Below, piece by piece: positions 1-11,280 of a DNA stretch of 64,000 nucleotides. The translations under genes were made by a program, and so were the position numbers. The DNA is taken from the NCBI GenBank assembly GCA_007258455.2, contig VDFB02344327.1, positions 16,405 through 80,404 on the forward strand, in the 5' to 3' direction. Numbering within the stretch: position 1 is the first letter of the stretch; every line of letters begins with the position of its first letter. This DNA comes from Sequoia sempervirens (Eukaryota; Streptophyta; Pinopsida; Cupressales; Cupressaceae). The notes under the pieces were generated by a model. That model saw only the letters and a program-made list of their open reading frames with translations, ran no database searches and was not told the DNA's origin.

Positions 1-1885
1 TATTTTGGATCTCCCCCCTTGCTAATTCAAAAATTGGATCAAAATTTGAAGAAATACAATTACTACTTGAATCAAAAAATTATCTTGTACTATCTTTCAT
101 TTCTAGAAGAAATTTCCTCCAAGCTTCTACTAAAATCCCAATGATTAAGGTCAAGCTGTTGTTCTCATATGCCTGGTTGATAATCTGGATGAGATATTCT
201 GGAATTGTGATTGCCTCTTCTAATTTCTCTCCTTTCCTTAGAACCTCAATTAACTGCTCCATTCTGCATTCAATTAAATCCTTCACTTTCCAAAAGGTGT
301 CCACAAGGTTGTTCTTGGTGAAAATAATTTTTGTATGCTCAGACTACAACTCTTGAATCCTTTTCTTGACTTTACCATCTTGATCCTGAAACATGTTATA
401 ATCCTGACCAATCTTGTTCAGCTCAGTTTCAATCTGCTCCAACTTATCTTTGTATCTCCCAATTGTATGAGGTCAATGAAGACAATAGTTGTAGATGTTA
501 TTTGTTGTATTTATGCATTGCCTCAACACATTAATTTTCCTTTTTAGTTTGGTAAGAGATAGCCTGAACCACTCCTTCAGATGTAGAATTATTTCTCCCT
601 CTTTCCCATTCTTGGACTCAGAGACCATGGCTTCCTTAATGCACTCAATCATCTCTTCTGGAAAGAAATTATGCAAACTCTCCAATCCAATGTTATTGTA
701 CACAAAATAAGTACTCAATGTGTTCTTGATTAGGTCCTGCTCATATGAGGGTCTATCAGACCATATGTCAGCAATGTTTTGCATCCCATCTTCCTCTTGA
801 ACAAGTTGCAATATCTTTACTTTGGATAAAACACCTTCTTTGCTTCCTTATGCCATTACTGCATCCGGTTCAACTAATTCTGGTTCTTCCCTTGGAGTGT
901 ACTCATCGGATTCCTCATATGGTATGTCCACAATCACTTGTTCTTTACATTTTCCTTCAATTTTTGGAGTCTTGTGTGCTGGAGGAGTGTAATCAACAAT
1001 CTCTTGTGCTCTTTTCTTCTTCCTCTCCATCTCATTGGAAGGGGATCCAACTTCAAGTGCTCTTATCAGAATGGAAATGCTAATTGCTTTGTTACTCCCT
1101 AACAATTCTTTAAAGAGATTTGCATATTCATGCTTACAATTTGCCAAAGTATTAGAATGTTCAAAAATCTATTTAATAACCGATTCATTCTCTTTCCATA
1201 CAACATTATTGATCTGTGGCAAGAAATTTAGAAAATACATCACAAGACATATGACCAAGGTACCAAATCTTAAGGGGTAATCTACCTCCTTTGTTAGTTA
1301 CACATTTTCCATCAATTCATCTTTTAGCAATCCGCACAGGTCAAAATATTGATCCTCCATTATCGTTTTATGAGAGATGTAAACTACACCTGTCGAAGTT
1401 GTGCCTTCCCTATTTTTGAAAAATATTTTGTATGAGATTCCATGCGCAATGTACCTTATTATCAAATCTTTGATTGAAAAAATTATCAAAGCCCTTTGAT
1501 CTCCAGTTACTCCAGTTAGGGTTTCAACTTCTTTGTTCTGAATCAACTTCTTTTTTGGTATATCCCCAACATTGCATAATCGAGTTGGATTCTTAATCAC
1601 CTCTTTCAAAATGAGATAGGGTTTATCATCATTCAATCTGTTCAGGATAATCCTAATGACTTCTGCGTTAACAAAATAGGAAAATTCACTCCAAATGTCC
1701 ACACTTTTGTGTTTCACACCTTCAAGCCATTTCAATTCATTGGTCGATAACATATTTAGCACATCCCTGATCTTCTCACTGCTATATTCATCTAAATTCA
1801 CCATTCCTTTGATTTGCTTCATTTTCCTTTTCGTACCAAACAAGTTTCTATCGAGCACCAAATTAAGTGAGAATTCTACAAGCAA
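1..1885 (-). pseudogene. unidentified long ORF of a retroelement, broken by stops
   Basis: I do not recognise this protein. About 600 codons stay in a single frame from 1885 down to about 80, interrupted by six stops (near 1298, 1175, 848, 473, 356 and 80) and by no frameshift that I can see; reading in the same frame continues toward position 1. The first third is mixed hydrophobic and charged (motif LNRLNDDKPYLILKEV, then a stretch rich in I/L/V near 1400-1500). The middle is acidic with a basic patch (MERKKKRAQEI, 1028). The last third is helical and charged and could form coiled coils. It lies downstream of the gag-like ORF where pol would be expected, but shows no protease, RT, RNase H or integrase motif. 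It might be a gag-associated extra ORF of the type found in Athila-like elements, or captured host sequence. Confidence 0.5.
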
Positions 1886-2424
1886 CTGAAATACCTGATG
1901 AATTCATCGCTGAATTGACTTTACTCCTTCAAAATTCTACTGCAGAGGCTCTCCTTCTATTCTTCTTCAATGGCAGGTGATAAATGAGGGTTCCAAATAC
2001 TCTTTTATAACTCACACACCTAATCTTTTTACCGCATTAAATGTTTTTCCCTAGGTGTTTTAGATACTCTATTTTCTTAGACAACAAAATAAGGAATCAT
2101 CTGCGAACCTTCTACTTCTCAAATTTTTGCACAAGTGATCATTGATACATTTGTAAACTATTAGCACATCTAATAACAATTTCCAACATTTCGGTGCCAA
2201 CTACCAACAAGGGGACAAAGGATTTTCTTGAAAAAATCCCCCTAGGCCAATGGCCTAAGATCAATTTTCAGAGGAATTACTAGAAGCAGATTCTGGTGCG
2301 GGCTTATTTCCTTCATCAGACTCACTCTTCCTTACCCATGTTTTCTTCATCTAATCTCTTATTTCTTCCATAGTCACTTTCCCTTTTCCTTTATCATCTT
2401 TCTGTGAAATTATGCCTTTGTATA
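1886..2424. other. spacer between the two retroelement ORFs
   Basis: No coding signal of more than about 30 codons survives. The minus strand carries a short serine/glutamate-rich stretch near 2280-2350 that could be the frayed C-terminus of the upstream gag-like ORF, followed by AT-rich DNA. Confidence 0.4.
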
Positions 2425-3460
2425 TTAGATCTCTTCTATCCATGTTTCTGTTCCTACAAAATCTTGCAATGTGATCAAATCTATTTCAATTGTAACACAC
2501 AAGATTTCTTTGTCTAGACCATTCATTCCATTGATTTCCTCTTGATTTGAATTGATTAGCAATATGCCAAAATCTTCCATAGGTGTAGCATTTAACATTC
2601 CTTGCATTGACATACATACTTCTGCATTCAATTGACTTATGACCAAACTTATTACAACTAAAACATTGACCGGGAAATGATGGAATACTTGAATTTATTT
2701 TACTTCTACATTGAGAAGCCATATGAAAAAATTTATTACAAGCGAGGTAGTGACCATTAAACTTTTGAGCATTGGGTTATCTTACCAGATACCTTCTGCC
2801 TTTGTTCATTTGATTTCTTTGTCTGGAATCCCTATGTTTAGACCTAGAGCTTTCTCCCTTCTCATATCCAAGACCTCGCTTGTCATTTGCATCCTTCTTT
2901 CCTTTAGTCAGCTCATCAAACTTAGCAGAATTGATCCTAAACTTCTCCTTGTATTCATTTGCAATAGTGAGTTCATCTTTGAGAATAACTATCTATCTTT
3001 CAAGCTCTTGTTCATTATTTTTGGATTGTTGCAGTTCGATCTCCAGCTGAATGAATCTAATATTAAATCTGCTACATTCTTCAGATCTTTCTTTTAAGGA
3101 CTGGGCCAAATTCTCCTCATTCTTCTTCCTTTCTTCAATCTCCTTAGTTAGCTTCATCACCATAGATTCCATCTCAAACTTTAGAGTAGCATTGTCTCTA
3201 GCAAGCTTTTCACATTGTTCAATTATTTCTTTTAGGGTCTAATTTAGGTGAACATCTTCCAAACATTTAATTTCTTTTTGTTTCATCTAATCACATAGTT
3301 CCTTCCTCTTTTCTCTTGACTCATTGACTTTATCCTTCAATGATTGAATAAAATTTTCAGCATCCACAAGATTTGCTTTTAATTCCAAGACTTCTACTTT
3401 AGACTGATCAAGATTATCAAGTGACACCAAAAGTTGTTGCTGGAGATCACTAGAGTCCAT
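2425..3460 (-). pseudogene. gag-like protein: coiled coil plus zinc knuckles
   Basis: An ATG at 3460 lies about 50 bases inside the PBS and opens MDSSDLQQQLLVSLDNLDQS. Heptad-like charged helices (rich in E, K, L) follow for about 200 codons with at least three in-frame stops, so a long coiled coil is expected. A basic RSKHRDSRQRNQ segment then leads into cysteine motifs: a degenerate ACNKFFHMASQCR, a good CCHC knuckle CFSCNKFGHKSIEC (about 2660-2620), and a decayed third copy (KCYTYGRFWHIANQ). CCHC knuckles bind nucleic acid in retroelement nucleocapsids. Position next to the PBS and the knuckles support a gag role. A long coiled coil ahead of the knuckles is unusual compared with the ordinary UBN2-type copia gag. 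Confidence 0.65.
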
Positions 3461-3509
3461 TGCATTCCAAGATCCACCTCAAGCTATTAAAATTTTATAG
3501 AGGAACCTT

Positions 3510-3521
3510 GCTCTGATACCA
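3510..3521 (-). other. primer binding site (tRNA-Met type)
   Basis: The minus strand reads TGGTATCAGAGC, the standard Ty1/copia complement to the 3' end of initiator tRNA-Met, two bases inside the LTR edge. It fixes the orientation of the element as minus. Confidence 0.85.
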
Positions 3522-3523
3522 AT

Positions 3524-4633
3524 TGTTGGACTCAAGGAATACTAAGAGGGGGGGTGAATCAGTGTTCAACAATATTTAAATTACAATCCAGATCTTAAAC
3601 CATTTGCAACATTTAAAAAAAGTAAAGATGCAAGCACATGAAGGAAACAATCAAAACACCATAACACCAAGATTTTTACGTGGAAAACCTATTAGGGGAA
3701 AAACCACGATGGAGTTTAATCCATAATTTATACTCTGTTAAAAGTATGAAGAAAAGGGGAATGCACATGCATTCAGGCACACTACCTAGAGCTCACTCCT
3801 CAAAATCAGAAAGGCTCACTGCCTTACAACATATTTGGATTACAATAAAGAGTTGAACTGAGAAAGTAGCATCTACACATGCCTAGTTTTAGTTATGTTG
3901 AGGCTCATAGATTAGATTCTGGACCTTCTCTCTGATTCTGCACTTCACTCTGCTCTGCCTTAATTAGCTTCACAACAATCCTCTTCTGCACAAGTGAAAA
4001 TGTGCCAAATCACTCAACAACCCTTCTTACATTCACAATATACTTTGCACACTCATACACACACACACACACACACACACTTATAATGAATTAATTGATC
4101 TCTTTTATATATCCGCTATCAAAGATTTAGTTGCTTCATGTCAACTTTAGCACAATAAAAATATTTTCCAATAATCGGCTCAATCCACATTTAATATTTG
4201 ATGCGTACCCATCAAAGTCAGCCATGACATAGCTAAGACCCAAAAAAATATATTCAAGCATAGGATACCTTAATTAATTATACCTCAAATATTTGCGACA
4301 TGCCATATTCACTAAGTTGGCCACCGAGAGTTAATAAACAAAAAATCATCTTGTCAAATCTCCTAACTTGTACACCAATTTATGCGACATCACAAAACTC
4401 AACAATAAGATAATATAGATAATTAACAACCTTCCCTTAGATCCACAACTCAAAATGATAATTCAGTGAAGTATATAGATCGACATACTAACCGGATACC
4501 CTGTTCTTCATTCTCTCTTTTGGTAATACTCTGTTCTTTACTCTGCCTACTAGTGTGAACAAATCCTGATATACAGACCAAAATAATGACTTAGGTTGCT
4601 ATCAATGACAACACTAGAAGCCATATGCCAACA
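3524..4633 (-). repeat. 5' LTR of leftmost retroelement
   Basis: On the + strand it starts TGTTGGACTC and ends ATGCCAACA, giving TG...CA with a short inverted repeat TGTTGG/CCAACA. About 1.11 kb. It shares with the LTR at 15410-16654 an ordered set of blocks: the G-run followed by TGAATCAG near the inner edge, ACACCAAGATTTTTACGTGG, and GCATTCAGGCACACTACC followed by CTAGAGCTCACT. A (CA)13 tract lies inside it at 4055-4080. Confidence 0.75.
4055..4080. repeat. (CA)n microsatellite
   Basis: Thirteen CA units inside the LTR, uninterrupted. Confidence 0.9.
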
Positions 4634-6120
4634 AAATTATGTGATGAATTGTACGATAAAGTGTTTTTAATATGAAATAATGATGAAATAAGTGTAATAA
4701 ATCTCAATACACAAAGAGATAGGGTGAATCAACACATTCAAATCAAGGTGCCAAGAAATGGTTGTCTCTTTACATCAATTGCATAGTTTATAGTAATGCT
4801 CCAATGGATAACCTATGAGTTACAAAATGATATAGTTAGGGTTTTAGAATAAGAAACCCTTTTACCAATTTTGCAACGAAAATAAGATGAGTATATTTCA
4901 GTTATAGCTCGAGAGAAGAATCATCAAAAACCCTACAAGATTGTTAACCAACCTTTTCAAACAGATTCCTTAACAAAAAATTTATCAACAAATTATTCAC
5001 AAAACCAACATCATTAACCTTCTCTTTAACTAACTGATCCAAAGCCTGTATTAAACAAAATTTGCAAAAATATGGTGGAAGAAACTGAATGAGAAACATG
5101 ATGACTTGTCAAGCAATTTCCAACGACCTAGTTGGTAAGATGCCACTGAATCTCCACCGACTAACTTCCGCATTCAAGCTCTCAATAACTTATAATCAAC
5201 GTTCAATATCAATCAAAGTGTCAATACATCGAACCATCATTTACACACATTCTTTTAGAGTGTCAATTTTCAAATCAAAAAACATATGGTGGCTGCTAGG
5301 GTTCCAAAACTATACACAATGCATAATAAGTTTTCCCTAGCTTTTACTTTGAGTCTTTCAAAGACTTTATAAAAAAATGATGCTTTGAAGTCCAGTAACA
5401 AAAACTCAATAATACATATGATTTAATCAGACATCATAATGATTTTGAGTTTAATGTCAAAATATTTTGCCAAGGACGCCGACACACATTATTTCCACAT
5501 CATAACCAAACATACGCTACCAGTGCCAAGTCACTGATTCAACAATCGATGATTTTCAAAGCAACAAATGATAACATTCATAGTCAAATACAATAATAAT
5601 ACCTTGCACTTCTAGGTCATCTAATGAATAAAGCCGATAACACATGTTTTGTGTGTTGTAACTCAGCAACTAGGTCAACACTACCCAATACAAGCATTAT
5701 GCCTGAAACATTAATCAAAAACAATATTGATTCCTTAATATCATTACCAAGACTTTTAAAAAGTCTATTCCATTGAAATCACATGCTTAGTATACTTGAT
5801 ACTCTTTAGGATTATAAATCAAAAAAATGCTTTTTACAAGAGATGTTGACCAAAGAAAGTATGGTGTAAATTCCTTTCCAAATATTCATGCCAATGGAAT
5901 TCAACATTAAACCAATATCCTTATAGCTATATCAAAAACCGATGCAATGTGATCAAACACACATGCATTGTGCTCAAATATAAAATACCATGCAAGATTC
6001 CCGATGCCATATATGATCAATCAAAACAAACTGAAGCCTTATTAGGATGATCCCAAAACCTTATTAATATAAGTCCAACCAAATCACCTTGTAAACTTTA
6101 TTGCAAAATGAAAAAAAACA
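4634..6120 (-). repeat. degenerate LTR-like sequence
   Basis: No gene. Near 4720 a short AGGGTGAATCA block recalls the inner edge of the neighbouring LTR family, and 5280-5530 resembles 20530-20760 (GGC(T/GA)...CTAGGGTTCCAAA followed by similar text about 100 bases on, including GTCCA and TGCCAAGTCAC). I read it as an old minus-strand LTR fragment, too decayed for ends to be placed. Confidence 0.35.
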
Positions 6121-7371
6121 TTTATAATGCCAATATCACCTGACCACAATGTGGCTATGTTTAGTATTCAACCTTGCAAAGTGACTTGGATAATATCACA
6201 TGTATATGACCAAGCAAGATTCCAAAAAAAGGTCAAATCAAACAAAGGGCAGAGTAGGACTGAAATGATAGTCAGAGGAGACTATGCAAAGACAATGATA
6301 ATGGAGGAATAACCATGGGATCGTCCAGTCAATGCCAAAAGGACAACCATAATCCTTGTTCATAAATGGCACTGAGAAAAACATAAGGTTCTAAAGAAGA
6401 GGATAATAGTTGATGAAAGAAAGTGGCATGACATTCTTAATGCAAGACAATTAATGCTAATGAAATGCCTATCCTTATGAAGGACAATCCTTATACAAAA
6501 GATAGTGACATCTTATACAAAATTATGTATGACATGTTTATAAGGGAAAATGCATTCCTTTATGTAAAGCACAATCACCATGAAGGTAGTGTCAAAAGGC
6601 ATCCATTCAATTATGAAGATAATGCTCTTTTGGTTTTGACATATGAAGAGAACAAAGGGCAATGAATTTTGTAAAGAAGAAGCCCCTAAGATAGTGATGC
6701 AAAGTTATTGAGGACATATAAAGATCAAACATTAATATGAAGGTGATGCATTTGGTTGTCACAACAAAGCATGATAGTCTAACAAGGTTAGCAGTAGTCC
6801 TTTGGTCAAATCTCAAGGCAATGAAGGACATTGACAGTCCAATGGGAAAATGATAGTCATAATGACTATGGTAAAAGCAAGTACGATGAAGGGTCTAGTC
6901 AAGTCCCATTGAAGAGGACTAGAAAAGGAAGTTCATGCTATGAGGAAGGACAATATGGGTAAAGGAGAAATAGTCAAGTGAAAGAAAGACTCAAGAAACT
7001 ATGCAAGGAAAGTGATACTAGCTTAAGAAGGTAAGAGGATATTCATCTATGATTGTGGCTATAATTCAATGAATTTTGATGGTGACCTGAAGACTTAGAG
7101 AGGACTAAGCCAAGATAAGAAAGGAAAAGTCTTTCACTATGATGTATGGTAAGTAGTTAAAGACCCTAGGGGCAGTATTGAAGGATGATTAAGGACAAAG
7201 TGAATGCATAATGATAGTTAGGAACAATGAAAAATAGAACAATCACTCCCAAAGGGACAATTACTATCAAACATTCATATTATAGCACATGACTCCATGA
7301 AATAGAAGGGTAGTTTACATGAACATAATAACCTACAGGTCTAAAAGAAGTAGGTGACAATTATGGACTAA
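6121..7371. other. purine-rich non-coding stretch
   Basis: No recognisable gene. The + strand is strongly A+G rich (many GAAGG, AAAGGA and AATGATAG words) from about 6240 to the copia insertion, and the same texture resumes after it (13516-13790), so the two were one sequence before the element inserted. Short open frames (such as 6465-6665) have no recognisable motif. Confidence 0.4.
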
Positions 7372-7376
7372 TGAAG

Positions 7377-8325
7377 TGAAAGGAAGCCGGGTGAGTAGAA
7401 ACAAATTTCTACACTAATCTAATAAGAGGAGAGTTACACAAATTTCTTTTAAACACCTTACTAAGTTACAATGAGAGATACACAGAGAATAATGGATTAA
7501 ATCAACAAGTACACACATAAAACAATGCATAAATAGTGACACCAAGATTACCGTGGGGAAAACCCTTTTGAGTAAAAAACCCCACCCTCCAAAAGCACAA
7601 TACTTCTCTATTATATCAAATAGTGATTACAATGTTTCTCCAAGTACAAAGCTTCTTTAGCAAGTGCTTCAACACCAACACCTATTTTTGGAGTAATACT
7701 GGCAACACTTCATTACCTACAAACAAACTGTCCATTCTAGAACACAAGGCACTCAATAAATAGAGTGGTACAAGCTTCATGAAGCATCTAGAAGGTGTGG
7801 GTCGTCCAAATTTAAAAGGATCAACTTTCAACACCTTAGCCATGCATTTGGACACATGTAACATATTCCCTTACACCCCTTCCAAGTGTATAACATGCAA
7901 ATAGTCTTCTTTCAAGCTTTGAAGCCTATAATATGCTAAAAATAGGCTATGACATATGCCTTACACATATTATAGCTGTCATAGAATCTTTCATAGTTGA
8001 CAACACTTACGGCTGTAAGAGAATCTATCATAACTGGCTAAAAATAGCTGATTCTCTTACACTTTGTCATAACCCAACTTGGGTGCAAAATTTCACCCAT
8101 GCATTTAAAGATGCCTTATGACACGTCATAGAATCTGTAAGATGTCATAGATTCCAAAGTGGGATGCCTATGTCCACTTGGGATGATGATGTGTCATCCA
8201 GTCACCTCTGATGGGGATGCCACCCAAGCGGTGGGTCCCAATTAGAGACATGACACCATAGGAAATAAATACATCAAATTAAATCAATATTAGGACTCTA
8301 AGGTTGAGACACCTTAATCCCAACA
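7377..8325 (-). repeat. 3' LTR of copia element
   Basis: 949 bp. On the + strand it begins TGAAAGGAAGCCGGGTGAG and ends CTTAATCCCAACA. It matches the LTR at 12556-13510 along its length with scattered substitutions and small indels (the outer 10 bases are diverged), indicating an old insertion. Confidence 0.9.
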
Positions 8326-8337
8326 TTCTCCCACTTG
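8326..8337 (-). other. polypurine tract
   Basis: The minus strand reads CAAGTGGGAGAA directly before the LTR start TGTTGGGATT. This is the usual copia plus-strand primer site. Confidence 0.85.
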
Positions 8338-8365
8338 TCGAAGACCTTCCAAGAGTCATACAAAA

Positions 8366-10042
8366 TCATCTGCTCAAGGCCCCAAGGCCCATGGAATTGG
8401 AACACCATTTGAACTTTTTAGTGTTCACTGGTTTTGTCAGTGCATCTGCAACATTCACCAAAGTTTCAACCTTCTCCAGGTTCACCTTTCCATCTTCTAC
8501 CATATCACGAACAAAATGATACTGAGCATCAATGTGCTTTGTTGTAGCATGGAAGGTAGGATTCTTTGCTAGAAAAATTACACTTTGACTGTCACAACAA
8601 ACAATAATTTGTCTTGCATCTAAACTAATATTTGAACATAATATCTTAATCCAAATGGATTCCTTACAAGCATGAGTGGCTGCCATATACTCTGTCTCTA
8701 TCGTGGACAAAGCAACTACAACTTGTCGCTTACTTATCCAACTGATAGAACCACCAAACATCATACACACATAACCACTGGTGGATCTTTTGTTGTCAAT
8801 GTCCCCTGCCCAATCTGAATCCACATATCCTTGAATGCTCACTAAATGCTAAGGTCCAGTAGGATAACCATGAAAACATAAGGCATACTTGGAAGTACCC
8901 CATAAAAATATGAACACTCTCTTAACAACATCCAAATGCCTCTGTCCAGGATTAGTCAAAAAATGACTAAGGACTCCCACTACTTGGGAAATGTATGGTC
9001 TTGTACACACCATCACATACATCAGACTGCCAACTGCACTTGCATAAGGTACTCTAGTCATGTCCTCCATCTCAGTAGGAGATTTTGAATAATCATTCAC
9101 AAAAATATTCATCACTTGCATCACAGGAACAACTAACTATCTACAATCTACCATATTGAATCTCTCCAACATCGAGTTTACATACTTGCTCTGGCTTAAC
9201 CAAAGCTTTTTGTTAGCTTTGTCCCTCGTGATTTCCATTCCCAAAATGTACCTAGTTGCACCTAGGTCTTTCATCTCAAATTGTGCTGACAACTAAAACT
9301 TCAAATCTAAAATCATACTTTTACCATTCCCAATAACCAACATATCATCTACGTATAGGAAAATAATGAGAATGCGATCATTATTAGTTTTAAAATATTC
9401 ACAATGATCAGATTTAGATCTCTGAAATCCCAATGACAGCACATAGGTATTGAACTTCTGATACCACATTCTAGGAGACTGTTTCAAACCATAAAGAGAT
9501 TTCTTTAGTTTTCAAACCAAATTTTCTTTACCTTTTTCAATGAAATGCTCTGGTTGTGACATATATATCTCTTCCTCCAAATCACCATGAAGGAATGTTG
9601 TCTTCACATCCACTTATTCCACTTCTAAGTCATATGCTGCTGCAAGTGACAACAAAAGTCAGATAGATGTCAGCTTCGCTACAAGAGAGAATATCTCCCC
9701 ATAATCAATTCCCTCCACCTAGGAATACCCCTTAGTGACCAATCGTGCCTTATACTTCTCAACACTACCATCAGGACCACACTTTTTCTTGAACACCCAC
9801 TTACAACCAACAGGTTTATGTCTAGCAGGAAAATGTACTAGATCCCAAGTCTTATTTTTCTTTAATGAAGCCATCTCCTCATCCATGGCTTGCATCCAAT
9901 AATATGAACCATTCATACCAATAGCCTCTATAATAGTTCTAGGCTCATTAGTATTAGTAATAAAGGAAAATATGCAACTAGAATCCAATAATGAATATCC
10001 AAACCTTTCCGGTTGTCGCATAACCTGTGTAGACCTCCTCAA
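8366..10042 (-). pseudogene. copia reverse transcriptase and RNase H (broken)
   Basis: The RT copies element RNA into cDNA and the RNase H removes the RNA strand. The segment begins around MRRSTQVMRQPERFGYSL (10042). RVT_2 landmarks follow in order: VGCKWVFKKKCGPDGSVEKY (about 9800), YKARLVTKGYS then a TAG stop, SLYGLKQSPRMWYQKF (about 9490), and the catalytic FLYVDDMLVIG (about 9350). After further stops, SAVGSLMYVMVCTRPYI (about 9020) leads to RNase H with VDSDWAGDIDNKRSTSGYVC (about 8820), a second acidic site in STIETEYMAA, and a tail to 8366. At least five in-frame stops separate the pieces. The end (LTKPVNTKKFKW) matches the usual copia C-terminus. Confidence 0.9.
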
Positions 10043-10180
10043 AGGCTAAGGTTGAGGTTCTTCTTCTTCTTCAGAGCTACTTGAGCTCTCCTCATCATCA
10101 GGTCCAATAGGAGTACATGGTTCTTCTTTCTTTGGATTAGGTGGAATATGAACTGTCTCCTTCTTTTGTTTCTCCTCTTT

Positions 10181-11098
10181 CTATAGTTGTAGCTCAATAG
10201 AGGAAGGTTTCATCTCTTTGAAGATCACACTTTTGCTGTAGATAACCTTCTGAGCTAATAGATCCCAAAGCTTGTACCATTTCACACTAACACCATAGCT
10301 AATAAAGATACACTTAGCAACCTCGTTCTCCAACTTAGATCTCTTCTTAATCAGAACATGAGTGTAAGCTTCACAACCAAATACTCTGAGATGTCTCATC
10401 AAAGACTTTTTAGTAGACCATGCCTCCATGGGTGTCTTTCCAACAAGTGCTGATGTAGGAGATCTATTGATCAAATAACATGCAGTGGCTACCACTTCAG
10501 CCCAAATTTTTTGTTCAAGGCTAGCACCACTCAACATACTCCTAGCCCTCTCCATCAACGTTCTATTCATTCTCTTTGCAACTCCATTTTGCTATGGAGT
10601 GTAGGGAGTAGTTTTATGTCTTTCAATCCCATGCTCTTTGCAGAACTTGTCAGACTCTGCAAAACAAAACTCACCACCATTATTAGTTCTCAAACACTTG
10701 ATATTTCTACTAGTTTGATTTTCTACCAAGGCCTTAAACTCCTTAAACCGACTAAAGACTTCAACTTTTCTTCTGATAAAATATACAAATGTCCTATTGT
10801 AATCATCTATGAAAGAAACAAAATATACATATTTTGATAATGAAGGAACATTTACAAGACCAAAAAAATCTGAATGTACATAGTCCAAAACCCCATAAGC
10901 CTTATGAGAACTAGAGTAGAAAGAAACACGGTGTTCTTTTCCATATACACAATGTTTGCAAAAGTCAAACTCGAGATTAAAATCATCAAGGCATTCAATA
11001 AGGCTCTTATTGTTTAGGGTTCTAAGATCATTCTCACCAATGTGACCAAGTCGTTGTTGCCATAACATTGTCTTCTCTGTAGGAAGCTTCATTTCCAT
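10181..11098 (-). pseudogene. copia integrase (broken, catalytic Asp changed)
   Basis: Integrase inserts the cDNA. The GAG_pre-integrase/HHCC region shows LWQQRLGHIGENDL with CKHCVYGKEH; the first His of the usual WHxRLGH is Gln here. The catalytic core has the first Asp in YVHSDFFGLV and FIDDYNRTFVYF. The second catalytic Asp, normally in LRTDNGGEF, is Asn (LRTNNGGEF, about 10690). The Glu is kept in MNRTLMERARSM. A TAG replaces a Gln codon just before QNGVAKRMNRT (about 10592). The C-terminal half (10570-10181) carries the usual KTPMEAWSTKK and LRVFGCEAYTHV. Confidence 0.9.
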
Positions 11099-11280
11099 GG
11101 AATGAGCACCATTAGGTACCCAGAATGCACAACCATCGAATGTAGCTGCAACATGCTTCTTTTTTGCACAATCAGATGGTGAGATGAAGAATCCAAAGGT
11201 CTCTTTTTTGGGACATCAGAAGAACTATTGCACTGAACATTGCATGCATCTGGCTGAAACAAAGTCCCAATATGAATTCC

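Larger units (their letters stand above)
1..4633 (-). mobile_element. LTR retrotransposon, 5' half, minus strand
   Basis: Reading leftward from 4633 the order is LTR (4633-3524), a tRNA-Met-type primer binding site (3521-3510), a gag-like ORF with coiled coil and zinc knuckles, a spacer, and a second long ORF that runs off the window. No reverse transcriptase or integrase is visible in the part present. The 3' LTR lies beyond position 1, so the target-site duplication cannot be tested; the 5 bases outside the 5' LTR are AAATT. The LTR belongs to the same broad family as the solo LTR at 15410-16654. Either this is a large non-autonomous element or pol lies outside the window. Confidence 0.7.

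Noticed and set aside
5301..5312. CTAGGGTT as a telomere-like (CCCTAAA) site
   Set aside because: Single occurrences at 5301 and about 20540, no tandem array.
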